DNA of 64,000 nt. Origin: Zhengitettix transpicula. Taxonomy: Eukaryota; Arthropoda; Insecta; Orthoptera; Tetrigidae. Of the stretch, positions 13,010 to 28,300 are shown in pieces. Made by a program: the position numbers and the translations under genes. How positions within the stretch are numbered: the first letter of the stretch is position 1; every line of letters begins with the position of its first letter. A model generated the notes under the pieces. It worked only from the letters and a program-made list of their open reading frames with translations, had not been told where the DNA came from and made no database searches. Where the stretch lies: NCBI GenBank assembly GCA_037074705.1, contig JAYJMR010000081.1:53476-117475 (forward strand), written 5' to 3'.

Positions 13010-16000
13010 GAGTCATTTATTATGAAATAAGACTTTGTTATTTGAAGATTCTTGGTTGGTGAAATTCCAAACTTGTCGTCGAAACGTCGAAATATTACGA
13101 TATATTAATTAATATTAATAGATTAAGATTTTAGAAGTGCAGGTTTGACTAATTTTTATAAAGAACGAGTCATTTATTATGAAATAAGACTTTGTTATTT
13201 GAAGATTCTTGGTTGGTGAATATCCAAACTTGTCGTCGAAACGTCGAAATATTACGATATATTAATTAATATTAATAGATTAAGATTTTAGAAGTGCAGG
13301 TTTGAGTAATTTTTATTAAGAACGAGTCATTTATTATGAAATAAGACTTTGTTATTTGAAGATTCTTGGTTGGTGAAATTCCAAACTTGTCGTCGAAACG
13401 TCGAAATATTACGATATATTAATTAATATTAATAGATTAAGATTTTAGAAGTGCAGGTTTGACTAATTTTTATAAAGAACGAGTCATTTATTATGAAATA
13501 AGACTTTGTTATTTGAAGATTCTTGGTTGGTGAAATTCCAAACTTGTCTTCGAAACGTCGAAATATTGGGATATATTAATTAATATTAATGAATTAAGAT
13601 TTTAGAAGTGCAGGTTTGACTAATTTTTATAAAGAACGAGTCATTTATTATGAAATAAGACTTTGTTATTTGAAGATTCTTGGTTGGTGAAATTCCAAAC
13701 TTGTCGTCGAAACGTCGAAATATTACGATATATTAATTAATATTAATAGATTAAGATTTTAGAAGTGCAGGTTTGAGTAATTTTTATAAAGAACGAGTCA
13801 TTTATTATGAAATAAGACTTTGTTATTTGAAGATTCTTGGTTGGTGAAATTCCAAACTTGTCGTCGAAACGTCGAAATATTACGATATATTAATTAATAT
13901 TAATAGATTAAGATTTTTGAAGTGCAGGTTTGACTAATTTTTATAAAGAACGTATCATTTATTATGAAATAAGACTTTGTTATTTGAAGATTCTTGGTTG
14001 GTGAAATTCCAAACTTGTCTTCGAAACGTCGAAATATTGGGATATATTAATTAATATTAAAGAATTAAGATTTTAGAAGTGCTGGTTTGAGTAATTTTTA
14101 TAAAGAACGAGACATTTATTATAAAATAAGACTTTGTTATTTGAAGATTCTTGGTTGGTGAAATTCCAAACTTGTCTTCGAAACGTCGAAATATTGGGAT
14201 ATATTAATTAATATTAATGAATTAAGATTTTAGAAGTGCAGGTTTGACTAATTTTTATAAAGAACGAGTCATTTATTATGAAATAAGACTTTGTTATTTG
14301 AAGATTCTTGGTTGGTGAAATTCCAAACTTGTCGTCGAAACGTCGAAATATTACGATATATTAATTAATATTAATAGATTAAGATTTTAGAAGTGCAGGT
14401 TTGAGTAATTTTTTTAAAGAACGAGTCATTTATTATGAAATAAGACTTTGTTATTTGAAGATTCTTGGTTGGTGAAATTCCAAACTTGTCTTCGAAACGT
14501 CGAAATATTGGGATATATTAATTAATATTAATGAATTAAGATTTTAGAAGTGCAGGTTTGACTAATTTTTATAAAGAACGAGTCATTTATTATGAAATAA
14601 GACTTTGTTATTTGAAGATTCTTGGTTGGTGAAATTCCAAACTTGTCTTCGAAACGTCGAAATATTGGGATATATTAATTAATATTAATGAATTAAGATT
14701 TTAGAAGTGCAGGTTTGACTAATTTTTATAAAGAACGAGTCATTTATTATGAAATAAGACTTTGTTATTTGAAGATTCTTGGTTGGTGAAATTCCAAACT
14801 TGTCTTCGAAACGTCGAAATATTGGGATATATTAATTAATATTAATGAATTAAGATTTTAGAAGTGCAGGTTTGAGTAATTTTTATAAAGAACGAGTCAT
14901 TTATTATGAAATAAGACTTTGTTATTTGAAGATTCTTGGTTGGTGAAATTCCAAACTTGTCTTCGAAACGTCGAAATATTGGGATATATTAATTAATATT
15001 AATGAATTAAGATTTTAGAAGTGCAGGTTTGACTAATTTTTATAAAGAACGAGTCATTTATTATGAAATAAGACTTTGTTATTTGAAGATTCTTGGTTGG
15101 TGAAATTCCAAACTTGTCTTCGAAACGTCGAAATATTGGGATATATTAATTAATATTAATGAATTAAGATTTTAGAAGTGCAGGTTTGACTAATTTTTAT
15201 AAAGAACGAGTTATTTATTATAAAATAAGACTTTGTTATTTGAAGATTCTTGGTTGGTGAAATTCCAAACTTGTCTTCGAAACGTCGAAATATTGGGATA
15301 TATTAATTAATATTAATGAATTAAGATTTTAGAAGTGCAGGTTTGACTAATTTTTATAAAGAACGAGTCATTTATTATGAAATAAGACTTTGTTATTTGA
15401 AGATTCTTGGTTGGTGAAATTCCAAACTTGTCTTCGAAACGTCGAAATATTGGGATATATTAATTAATATTAATGAATTAAGATTTAAGAAGTGCAGGAT
15501 TGACTAATTTTTATAAAGAACGAGTCATTTATTATGAAATAAGACTTTGTTATTTGAAGATTCTTGGTTGGTGAAATTCCAAACTTGTCTTCGAAACGTC
15601 GAAATATTGGGATATATTAATTAATATTAATGAATTAAGATTTTAGAAGTGCAGGTTTGAGTAATTTTTATAAAGAACGAGTCATTTATTATGAAATAAG
15701 ACTTTGTTATTTGAAGATTCTTGGTTGGTGAAATTCCAAACTTGTCTTCGAAACGTCGAAATATTGGGATATATTAATTAATATTAATGAATTAAGATTT
15801 TAGAAGTGCAGGTTTGACTAATTTTTATAAAGAACGAGTCATTTATTATGAAATAAGACTTTGTTATTTGAAGATTCTTGGTTGGTGAAATTCCAAACTT
15901 GTCTTCGAAACGTCGAAATATTGGGATATATTAATTAATATTAATGAATTAAGATTTTAGAAGTGCAGGTTTGACTAATTTTTATAATGAACGAGTCATT

Positions 16001-19000
16001 TATTATGAAATAAGACTTTGTTATTTGAAGATTCTTGGTTGGTGAAATTCCAAACTTGTCTTCGAAACGTCGAAATATTGGGATATATTAATTAATATTA
16101 ATGAATTAAGATTTTAGAAGTGCAGGTTTGACTAATTTTTATAAAGAACGAGTCATTTATTATGAAATAAGACTTTGTTATTTGAAGATTCTTGGTTGGT
16201 GAAATTCCAAACTTGTCTTCGAAACGTCGAAATATTGGGATATATTAATTAATATTAATGAATTAAGATTTTAGAAGTGCAGGTTTGACTAATTTTTATA
16301 AAGAACGAGTCATTTATTATGAAATAAGACTTTGTTATTTGAAGATTCTTGGTTGGTGAAATTCCAAACTTGTCTTCGAAACGTCGAAATATTGGGATAT
16401 ATTAATTAATATTAATAGATTAAGATTTTAGAAGTGCAAGTTTGAGTAATTTTTATAAAGAACGAGTCATTTATTATGAAATAAGACTTTGTTATTTGAA
16501 GATTCTTGGTTGGTGAAATTCCAAACTTGTCTTCGAAACGTCGAAATATTGGGATATATTAATTAATATTAATGAATTAAGATTTTAGAAGTGCAGGTTT
16601 GACTAATTTTTATAAAGAACGAGTCATTTATTATGAAATAAGACTTTGTTATTTGAAGATTCTTGGTTGGTGAAATTCCAAACTTGTCTTCGAAACGTCG
16701 AAATATTGGGATATATTAATTAATATTAATGAATTAAGATTTTAGAAGTGCAGGTTTGACTAATTTTTATAAAGAACGAGTCATTTATTATGAAATAAGA
16801 CTTTGTTATTTGAAGATTCTTGGTTGGTGAAATTCCAAACTTGTCTTCGAAACGTCGAAATATTGGGATATATTAATTAATATTAATGAATTAAGATTTT
16901 AGAAGTGCAGGTTTGACTAATTTTTATAAAGAACGAGTCATTTATTATGAAATAAGACTTTGTTATTTGAAGATTCTTGGTTGGTGAAATTCCAAACTTG
17001 TCTTCGAAACGTCGAAATATTGGGATATATTAATTAATATTAATGAATTAAGATTTTAGAAGTGCAGGTTTGAGTAATTTTTATAAAGAACGAGTCATTT
17101 ATTATGAAATAAGACTTTGTTATTTGAAGATTCTTGGTTGGTGAAATTCCAAACTTGTCTTCGAAACGTCGAAATATTGGGATATATTAATTAATATTAA
17201 TGAATTAAGATTTTAGAAGTGCAGGTTTGACTAATTTTTATAAAGAACGAGTCATTTATTATGAAATAAGACTTTGTTATTTGAAGATTCTTGGTTGGTG
17301 AAATTCCGAACTTGTCTTCGAAACGTCGAAATATTGGGATATATTAATTAATATTAATGAATTAAGATTTTAGAAGTGCAGGTTTGACTAATTTTTATAA
17401 AGAACGAGTCATTTATTATGAAATAAGGCTTTGTTATTTGAAGATTCTTGGTTGGTGAAATTCCAAACTTGTCTTCGAAACGTCGAAATATTGGGATATA
17501 TTAATTAATATTAATGAATTAAGATTTTAGAAGTGCTGGTTTGAGTAATTTTTTAAAGAACGAGTCATTTATTATGAAATAAGACTTTGTTATTTGAAGA
17601 TTCTTTGTTGGTGAAATTCCAAACTTGTCTTCGAAACGTCGAAATATTGGGATATATTAATTAATATTAATGAATTAAGATTTTAGAAGTGCAGGTTTGA
17701 CTAATTTTTATAAAGAACGAGTCATTTATTATGAAATAAGACTTTGTTATTTGAAGATTCTTGGTTGGTGAAATTCCAAACTTGTCTTCGAAACGTCGAA
17801 ATTTTGGGATATATTAATTAATATTAATGAATTAAGATTTTAGAAGTGCAGGTTTGACTAATTTTTATAAAGAACGAGTCATTTATTATGAAATAAGACT
17901 TTGTTATTTGAAGATTCTTGGTTGGTGAAATTCCAAACTTGTCTTCGAAACGTCGAAATATTGGGATATATTAATTAATATTAATGAATTAAGATTTTAG
18001 AAGTGCAGGTTTGAGTAATTTTTATAAAGAACGAGTCATTTATTATGAAATAAGACTTTGTTATTTGAAGATTCTTGGTTGGTGAAATTCCAAACTTGTC
18101 TTCGAAACGTCGAAATATTGGGATATATTAATTAATATTAATGAATTAAGATTTTAGAAGTGCAGGTTTGACTAATTTTTATAAAGAACGAGTCATTTAT
18201 TATGAAATAAGACTTTGTTATTTGAAGATTCTTGGTTGGTGAAATTCCAAACTTGTCTTCGAAACGTCGAAATATTGGGATATATTAATTAATATTAATG
18301 AATTAAGATTTTAGAAGTGCAGGTTTGACTAATTTTTATAAAGAACGAGTCATTTATTATGAAATAAGACTTTGTTATTTGAAGATTCTTGGTTGGTGAA
18401 ATTCCAAACTTGTCTTCGAAACGTCGAAATATTGGGATATATTAATTAATATTAATGAATTAAGATTTTAGAAGTGCAGGTTTGACTAATTTTTATAAAG
18501 AACGAGTCATTTATTATGAAATAAGACTTTGTTATTTGAAGATTCTTGGTTGGTGAAATTCCAAACTTGTCTTCGAAACGTCGAAATATTGGGATATATT
18601 ATTTAATATTAATGAATTAAGATTTTAGAAGTGCAGGTTTGAGTAATTTTTATAAAGAACGAGTCATTTATTATGAAATAAGACTTTGTTATTTGAAGAT
18701 TCTTGGTTGGTGAAATTCCAAACTTGTCTTCGAAACGTCGAAATATTGGGATATATTAATTAATATTAATGAATTAAGATTTTAGAAGTGCAGGTTTGAC
18801 TAATTTTTATAAAGAACGAGTCATTTATTATGAAATAAGACTTTGTTATTTGAAGATTCTTGGTTGGTGAAATTCCGAACTTGTCTTCGAAACGTCGAAA
18901 TATTGGGATATATTAATTAATATTAATGAATTAAGATTTTAGAAGTGCAGGTTTGACTAATTTTTATAAAGAACGAGTCATTTATTATGAAATAAGACTT

Positions 19001-19310
19001 TGTTATTTGAAGATTCTTGGTTGGTGAAATTCCAAACTTGTCTTCGAAACGTCGAAAAATTGGGATATATTAATTAATATTAATGAATTAAGATTTTAGA
19101 AGTGCTGGTTTGAGTAATTTTTTAAAGAACGAGTCATTTATTATGAAATAAGACTTTGTTATTTGAAGATTCTTTGTTGGTGAAATTCCAAACTTGTCTT
19201 CGAAACGTCGAAATATTGGGATATATTAATAATTATTAATGAATTAAGATTTTAGAAGTGCAGGTTTGACTAATTTTTATAAAGAACGAGTCATTTATTA
19301 TGAAATAAGA
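13010..19310 (+). repeat. Large duplicated block, copy 2 (about 6.3 kb)
   Basis: This block carries the same ordered set of private variants as 6.1-12.86 kb, and a few class A monomers (about 12.9-13.0 kb) separate the copies. The end of the match is marked by the contracted TTTTTTAAAG and the TTCTTTGTTGG variant, near 12,676-12,740 in copy 1 and 19,111-19,180 in copy 2. Near-tandem placement with a small internal size change suggests unequal exchange or a large replication-based duplication. Confidence 0.85.
17260..19310 (+). repeat. 10-monomer register in the second large block
   Basis: CCGAACTTG at 17,308 and 18,877, and the contracted TTTTTTAAAG monomers at 17,542 and 19,111, are each 1,569 bp apart. 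That is 10 monomers minus the one-base contraction. The TTCTTTGTTGG variant follows each contracted monomer. This is one full unit plus the start of a second. It shows that the decamer amplified within the array and not only between the two large copies. Confidence 0.8.
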
Positions 19311-19934
19311 CTTTGTTATTTGAAGATTCTTGGTTGGTGAAATTCCAAACTTGTCTTCGAAACGTCGAAATATTGGGATATATTAATTAATATTAATGTA
19401 TTAAGATCTTAGAAGTGCAGGTTTGACTAATTTTTATAAAGAACGAGTCATTTATTATGAAATAAGACTTTGTTATTTGAAGATTCTTGGTTGGTGAAAT
19501 TCCAAACTTGTCTTCGAAACGTCGAAATATTGGGATATATTAATTAATATTAATAAATTAAGATTTTAGAAGTGCAGGTTTGACTAATTTTTATAAAGAA
19601 CGAGTCATTTATTATGAAATAAGACTTTGTTATTTGAAGATTCTTGGTTGGTGAAATTCCAAACTTGTCGTCGAAACGTCGAAATATTGGGATATATTAA
19701 TTAATATAAATGAATTAAGATTTTAGAAGTGCATGTTTGAGTAATTTTCATAAAGAACGTATCATTTATTATGAAATAAGACTTTGTTATTTGAAGATTC
19801 TTGGTTGGTGAAATTCCAAACTTGTCATCGAAACGTCGAAATATTACGATATATTAATTAATATTAATGGATTAAGATTTTAGAAGTGCTGGTTTGAGTA
19901 ATTTTTATAAAGAACGAGTCATTTATTATGAAAT

Positions 19935-22760
19935 AAGACTTTGTTATTTGAAGATACTTGGTTGGTGAAATTCCAAACTTGTCTTCGAAACGTCGAAATA
20001 TTGGGATATATTAATTAATATTAATGAATTAAGATTTTAGGATTGCAGGTTTGACTAATTTTTATAAAGAACGAGTCATTTATTATGAAATAAGACTTTG
20101 TTATTTGAAGATTCTTGGTTGGTGAAATTCCAAACTTGTCTTCGAAACGTCGAAATATTGGGATATATTAATTAATATTAATGAATTAAGATTTTAGAAG
20201 TGCAGGTTTGACTAATTTTTATAAAGAACTAGTCATTTATTATGAAATAAGACTTTGTTATTTGAAGATTCTTGGTTGGTGAAATTCCAAACTTGTCGTC
20301 GAAACGTCGAAATATTGGGATATATTAATTAATATTAATGAATTAAGATTTTAGAAGTGCAGGTTTGAGTAATTTTCATAAAGAACGTGTCATTTATTAT
20401 GAAATAAGACTTTGTTATTTGAAGATTCTTGGTTGGTGAAATTCCAAACTTGTCATCGAAACGTCGAAATATTACGATATATTATTTAATATTAATGGAT
20501 TAAGATTTTAGAAGTGCTGGTTTGAGTAATTTTTAAAAAGAACGAGTCATTTATTATGAAATAAGACTTTGTTATTTGAAGATTCTTGGTTGGTGAAATT
20601 CCAAACTTGTCTTCGAAACGTCGAAATATTGGGATATATTAATTAATATTAATGAATTAAGATTTTAGAAGTGCAGGTTTGACTAATTTTAATAAAGAAC
20701 GAGTCATTTATTATGAAATAAGACTTTGTTATTTGAAGATTCTTGGTTGGTGAAATTCCAAACTTGTCTTCGAAACGTCGAAATATTGGGATATATTAAT
20801 TAATATTAATGAATTAAGATTTTAGAAGTGCAGGTTTGACTAATTTTTATAAAGAACGAGTCATTTATTATGAAATAAGACTTTGTTATTTGAAGATTCT
20901 TGGTTGGTGAAATTCCAAACTTGTCGTCGAAACGTCGAAATATTACGATATATTAATTAATATTAATAGATTAAGATTTTAGAAGTGCAGGTTTGACTAA
21001 TTTTTATAAAGAACGAGTCATTTATTATGAAATAAGACTTTGTTATTTAAAGATTCTTGGTTGGTGAAATTCCAAACTTGTCGTCGAAACGTCGAAATAT
21101 TACGATATATTAATTAATATTAATAGATTAAGATTTTAGAAGTGCAGGTTTGACTAATTTTTATAAAGAACGTATCATTTATTATGAAATAAGACTTTGT
21201 TATTTGAAGATTCTTGGTTGGTGAAATTCCAAACTTGTCGTCGAAACGTCGAAATATTGGGATATATTAATTAATATTAATAGATTAAGATTTTAGAAGT
21301 GCTGGTTTGAGTAATTTTTATAAAGAACGAGTCATTTATTATGAAATAAGACTTTGTTATTTGAAGATTCTTGGTTGGTGAAATTCCAAACTTGTCTTCG
21401 AAACGTCGAAATATTGGGATATATTAATTAATATTAATGAATTAAGATTTTAGAAGTGCAGGTTTGACTAATTTTTATAAAGAACGAGTCATTTATTATG
21501 AAATAAGACTTTGTTATTTGAAGATTCTTGGTTGGTGAAATTCCAAACTTGTCTTCGAAACGTCGAAATATTGGGATATATTAATTAATATTAATGAATT
21601 AAGATTTTAGAAGTGCAGGTTTGACTAATTTTTATAAAGAACGAGTCATTTATTATGAAATAAGACTTTGTTATATGAAGATTCTTGGTTGGTGAAATTC
21701 CAAACTTGTCGTCGAAACGTCGAAATATTGGGATATATTAATTAATATTAATGAATTAAGATTTTAGAAGTGCAGGTTTAAGTAATTTTCATAAAGAACG
21801 TATAATTTATTATGAAATAAGACTTTGTTATTTGAAGATTCTTGGTTGGTGAAATTCCAAACTTGTCATCGAAACGTCGAAATATTACGATATATTAATT
21901 AATATTAATGGATTAAGATTTTAGAAGTGCTGGTTTGAGTAATTTTTATAAAGAACGAGTCATTTATTATGAAATAAGACTTTGTTATTTGAAGATTCTT
22001 GGTTGGTGAAATTCCAAACTTGTCTTCGAAACGTCGAAATATTGGGATATATTAATTAATATTAATGAATTAAGATTTTAGAAGTGCAGGTTTGACTAAT
22101 TTTAATAAAGAACGAGTCATTTATTATGAAATAAGACTTTGTTATTTGAAGATTCTTGGTTGGTGAAATTCCAAACTTGTCTTCGAAACGTCGAAATATT
22201 GGGATATATTAATTAATATTAATGAATTAAGATTTTAGAAGTGCAGGTTTGACTAATTTTTATAAAGAACGAGTCATTTATTATGAAATAAGACTTTGTT
22301 ATTTGAAGATTCTTGGTTGGTGAAATTCCAAACTTGTCGTCGAAACGTCGAAATATTACGATATATTAATTATTATTAATAGATTAAGATTTTAGAAGTG
22401 CAGGTTTGACTAATTTTTATAAAGAACGAGTCATTTATTATGAAATAAGACTTTGTTATTTGAAGATTCTTGGTTGGTGAAATTCCAAACTTGTCGTCGA
22501 AACGTCGAAATATTACGATATATTAATTAATATTAATAGATTAAGATTTTAGAAGTGCAGGTTTGACTAATTTTTATAAAGAACGTATCATTTATTATGA
22601 AATAAGACTTTGTTATTTGAAGATTCTTGGTTGGTGAAATTCCAAACTTGTCGTCGAAACGTCGAAATATTGGGATATATTAATTAATATTAATAGATTA
22701 AGATTTTAGAAGTGCTGGTTTGAGTAATTTTTATAAAGAACGAGTCATTTATTATGAAAT
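19935..22760 (+). repeat. Duplicated 9-monomer unit (2 x 1,413 bp)
   Basis: Copies at 19,935-21,347 and 21,348-22,760 align monomer by monomer. The GTCATCG variant lies at 20,452 and 21,865, and GACTAATTTTAATAAAG at 20,681 and 22,094, each 1,413 bp (9 x 157) apart. A recombinant monomer, class A at position 50 but class B at 69-70, lies near 21,258 and 22,671. Another GTCATCG at 19,824 is 628 bp before the first, and one at 23,121 is 1,256 bp after the second. The variant therefore also moves in 4- and 8-monomer steps. Confidence 0.88.
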
Positions 22761-25350
22761 AAGACTTTGTTATTTGAAGATTCTTGGTTGGTGATATTCC
22801 AAACTTGTCGTCGAAACGTCGAAATATTACGATATATTAATTAATATTAATAGATTAAGATTTTAGAAGTGCAGGTTTGACTAATTTTTATAAAGAACGA
22901 GTCATTTATTATGAAATAAGACTTTGTTATCTGAAGATTCTTGGTTGGTGAAATTCCAAACTTGTCGTCGAAACGTCGAAATATTACGATATATTAATTA
23001 AAATTAATAGATTAAGATTTTAGAAGTGCAGGTTTGAGTAATTTTTATAAAGAACGTGTCATTTATTATGAAATAAGACTTTGTTATTTGAAGATTCTTG
23101 GTTGGTGAAATTCCAAACTTGTCATCGAAACGTCGAAATATTACGATATATTAATTAATATTAATAGATTAAGATTTTAGAAGTGCAGGTTTGAGTAATT
23201 TTCATAAAGAACGAATCAATTATTATGAAATAAGACTTTGTTATTTGAAGATTCTTGGTTGGTGAAATTCCAAACTTGTCGTCGAAACGTCGAAATATTA
23301 CGATATATTAATTAATATTAATGGATTAAGATTTTAGAAGTGCTGGTTTGAGTAATTATTATAAAGAAATAGTCATTTATTATGAAATAAGACTTTGTTA
23401 TTTGAAGATTCTTGGTTGGTGAAATTCCAAACTTGTCGTCGAAACGTCGAAATATTACGATATATTAATTAATATTAATGGATTAAGATTTTAGAAGTGC
23501 TGGTTTGAGTAATTTTTATAAAGAACGAGTCATTTATTATGAAATAAGACTTTGTTATTTGAAGATTCTTGGTTGGTGAAATTCCAAACTTGTCGTCGAA
23601 ACGTCGAAATATTACGATATATTAATTAATATTAATAGATTAAGATTTTAGAAGTGCAGGTTTGAGTAATTTTCATAAAGAACGAATCATTTATTATGAA
23701 ATAAGACTTTGTTATTTGAAGATTCTTGGTTGGTGAAATTCCAAACTTGTCGTCGAAACGTCGAAATATTACGATATATTAATTAATATTAATAGATTAA
23801 GATTTTAGAAGTGCAGGTTTGAGTAATTTTCATAAAGAACGAATCATTTATTATGAAATAAGACTTTGTTATTTGAAGATTCTTGGTTGGTGAAATTCCA
23901 AACTTGTCGACGAAACGTCGAAATATTACGATATATTAATTAATATTAATGGATTAAGATTTTAGAAGTGCTGGTTTGAGTAATTTTTATAAAGGACGAG
24001 TCATTTATTATGAAATAAGACTTTGTTATTTGAAGATTCTTGGTTGGTGAAATTCCAAACTTGTCGTCGAAACGTCGAAATATTACGATATATTAATTAA
24101 TATTAATAGATTAAGATTTTAGAAGTGCAGGTTTGAGTAATTTTCATAAAGAACGAATCATTTATTATGAAATAAGACTTTGTTATTTGAAGATTCTTGG
24201 TTGGTGAAATTCCAAACTTGTCGTCGAAACGTCGAAATATTACGATATATTATTTAATATTAATGGATTAAGATTTTAGAAGTGCTGGTTTGAGTAATTT
24301 TTATAAAGAACGAGTCATTTATTATGAAATAAGACTTTGTTATTTGAAGATTCTTGGTTGGTGAAATTCCAAACTTGTCGTCGAAACGTCGAAATATTAC
24401 GATATATTAATTAATATTAATAGATTAAGATTTTAGAAGTGCAGGTTTGAGTAATTTTCATAAAGAACGAATCATTTATTATGAAATAAGACTTTGTTAT
24501 TTGAAGATTCTTGGTTGGTGAAATTCCAAACTTGTCGTCGAAACGTCGAAATATTACGATATATTAATTAATATTAATGGATTAAGATTTTAGAAGTGCT
24601 GGTTTGAGTAATTTTCATAAAGAACGAGTCATTTATTATGAAATAAGACTTTGTTATTTGAAGATTCTTGGTTGGTGATATTCCAAACTTGTCGTCGAAA
24701 CGTCGAAATATTACGATATATTAATTAATATTAATGGATTAAGATTTTAGAATTGCTGGTTTGAGTAATTTTTATAAAGAACGAGTCATTTATTATGAAA
24801 TAAGACTTTGTTATTTGAAGATTCTTGGTTGGTGAAATTCCAAACTTGTCGTCGAAACGTCGAAATATTACGATATATTAATTAATATTAATAGATTAAG
24901 ATTTTAGAAGTGCAGGTTTGAGTAATTTTCATAAAGAACGAATCATTTATTATGAAATAAGACTTTGATATTTTAAGATTCTTGGTTGGTGAAATTCCAA
25001 ACTTGTCGACGAAACGTCGAAATATTACGATATATTAATTAATATTATTGGATTAAGATTTTAGAAGTGCTGGTTTGAGTAATTTTTATAAAGAACGAGT
25101 CATTTATTATGAAATAAGACTTTGTTATTTGAAGATTCTTGGTTGGTGAAATTCCAAACTTGTCGTCGAAACGTCGAAATATTACGATATATTAATTAAT
25201 ATTAATAGATTAAGATTTTAGAAGTGCAGGTTTGAGTAATTTTCATAAAGAACGAATCATTTATTATGAAATAAGACTTTGTTATTTGAAGATTCTTAGT
25301 TGGTGAAATTCCAAACTTGTCGTCGAAACGTCGAAATATTACGATATATT
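22450..25350 (+). repeat. 22-monomer-spaced duplication, copy 1
   Basis: Rare variants here recur 3,453 bp downstream, which is 22 x 157 minus one base: GTGATATTCC at 22,791 and 26,244, TTAAAATTAA at 22,998 and 26,451, CGACG at 23,908 and 27,361, and TATTATTTAA at 24,248 and 27,701. The missing base lies in the odd monomer near 25,410-25,425, where the usual CGAGTCATTTATTATG is altered. Within the copy the CGACG variant is itself repeated 1,099 bp (7 monomers) later, at 25,007. Confidence 0.87.
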
Positions 25351-28300
25351 AATTAATATTAATGAATTAAGATTTTAGAAGTGCTGGTTTGAGTAATTTT
25401 TATAAAGAACGAAACATTTTAATGAAATAAGACTTTGTTATTTGAAGATTCTTGGTTGGTGAAATTCCAAACTTGTCGTCGAAACGTCGAAATATTACGA
25501 TATATTAATTAATATTAATAGATTAAGATTTTAGAAGTGCAGGTTTGAGTAATTTTCATAAAGAACGAATCATTTATTATGAAATAAGACTTTGTTATTT
25601 GAAGATTCTTGGTTGGTGTAATTCCAAACTTGTCGTCGAAACGTCGAAATATTACGATATATTAATTAATATTAATGGATTAAGATTTTAGAAGTGCTGG
25701 TTTGAGTAATTTTTATAAAGAACGAGTCATTTATTATGAAATAAGACTTTGTTATTTGAAGATTCTTGGTTGGTGAAATTCCAAACTTGTCGTCGAAACG
25801 TCGAAATATTACGATATATTAATTAATATTAATGGATTAAGATTTTAGAAGTGCTGGTTTGAGTAATTTTTATAAAGAACGAGTCATTTATTATGAAATA
25901 AGACTTTGTTATTTATAGATTCTTGGTTGGTGAAATTCCAAACTTGTCGTCGAAACGTCGAAATATTACGATATATTAATTAATATTAATAGATTAAGAT
26001 TTTAGAAGTGCAGGTTTGACTAATTTTTATAAAGAACGTATCATTTATTATGAAATAAGACTTTGTTATTTGAAGATTCTTGGTTGGTGAAATTCCAAAC
26101 TTGTCGTCGAAACGTCGAAATATTGGGATATATTAATTAATATTAATAGATTAAGATTTTAGAAGTGCTGGTTTGAGTAATTTTTATAAAGAACGAGTCA
26201 TTTATTATGAAATAAGACTTTGTTATTTGAAGATTCTTGGTTGGTGATATTCCAAACTTGTCGTCGAAACGTCGAAATATTACGATATATTAATTAATAT
26301 TAATAGATTAAGATTTTAGAAGTGCAGGTTTGAGTAATTTTTATAAAGAACGAGTCATTTATTATGAAATAAGACTTTGTTATTTGAAGATTCTTGGTTG
26401 GTGAAATTCCAAACTTGTCGTCGAAACGTCGAAATATTACGATATATTAATTAAAATTAATAGATTAAGATTTTAGAAGTGCAGGTTTGAGTAATTTTTA
26501 TAAAGAACGTGTCATTTATTATGAAATAAGACTTTGTTATTTGAAGATTCTTGGTTGGTGAAATTCCAAACTTGTCGTCGAAACGTCGAAATATTACGAT
26601 ATATTAATTAATATTAATAGATTAAGATTTTAGAAGTGCAGGTTTGAGTAATTTTCATAAAGAACGAATCATTTATTATGAAATAAGACTTTGTTATTTG
26701 AAGATTCTTGGTTGGTGAAATTCCAAACTTGTCGTCGAAACGTCGAAATATTACGATATATTAATTAATATTAATGGATTAAGATTTTAGTAGTGCTGGT
26801 TTGAGTAATTTTTATAAAGAACGAGTCATTTATTATGAAATAAGACTTTGTTATTTGAAGATTCTTAGTTGGTGAAATTCCAAACTTGTCGTCGAAACGT
26901 CGAAATATTACGATATATTAATTAATATTAATGGATTAAGATTTTAGAAGTGCTGGTTTGAGTAATTTTTATAAAGAACGAGTCATTTATTATGAAATAA
27001 GACTTTGTTATTTGAAGATTCTTGGTTGGTGAAATTCCAAACTTGTCGTCGAAACGTCGAAATATTACGATATATTAATTAATATTAATAGATTAAGATT
27101 TTAGAAGTGCAGGTTTGAGTAATTTTTATAAAGAACGAATCATTTATTATGAAATAAGACTTTGTTATTTGAAGATTCTTGGTTGGTGAAATTCCAAACT
27201 TGTCGTCGAAACGTCGAAATATTACGATATATTAATTAATATTAATAGATTAAGATTTTAGAAGTGCAGGTTTGAGTAATTTTCATAAAGAACGAATCAT
27301 TTATTATGAAATAAGACTTTGTTATTTGAAGATTCTTGGTTGGTGAAATTCCAAACTTATCGACGAAACGTCGAAATATTACGATATATTAATTAATATT
27401 AATGGATTAAGATTTTAGAAGTGCTGGTTTGAGTAATTTTTATAAAGAACGAGTCATTTATTATGAAATAAGACTTTGTTATTTGAAGATTCTTGGTTGG
27501 TGAAATTCCAAACTTGTCGTCGAAACGTCGAAATATTACGATATATTAATTAATATTAATAGATTAAGATTTTAGAAGTGCAGGTTTGAGTAATTTTCAT
27601 AAAGAACGAATCATTTATTATGAAATAAGACTTTGTTATTTGAAGATTCTTGGTTGGTGAAATTCCAAACTTGTCGTCGAAACGTCGAAATATTACGATA
27701 TATTATTTAATATTAATGGATTAAGATTTTAGAAGTGCTGGTTTGAGTAATTTTTATAAAGAACGAGTCATTTATTATGAAATAAGACTTTGTTGTTTGA
27801 AGATTCTTGGTTGGTGAAATTCCAAACTTGTCGTCGAAACGTCGAAATATTACGATATATTAATTAATATTAATAGATTAAGATTTTAGAAGTGCAGGTT
27901 TGAGTAATTTTCATAAAGAACGAATCATTTATTATGAAATAAGACTTTGTTATTTGAAGATTCTTGGTTGGTGAAATTCCAAACTTGTCGTCGAAACGTC
28001 GAAATATTACGATATATTAATTAATATTAATGGATTAAGATTTTAGAAGTGCTGGTTTGAGTAATTTTTATAAAGAACGAGTCATTTATTATGAAATAAG
28101 ACTTTGTTATTTGAAGATTCTTGGTTGGTGAAATTCCAAACTTGTCGTCGAAACGTCGAAATATTACGATATATTAATTAATATTAATGGATTAAGATTT
28201 TAGAAGTGCTGGTTTGAGTAATTTTTATAAAGAACGAGTCATTTATTATGAAATAAGACTTTGTTATTTGAAGATTCTTGGTTGGTGAAATTCCAAACTT

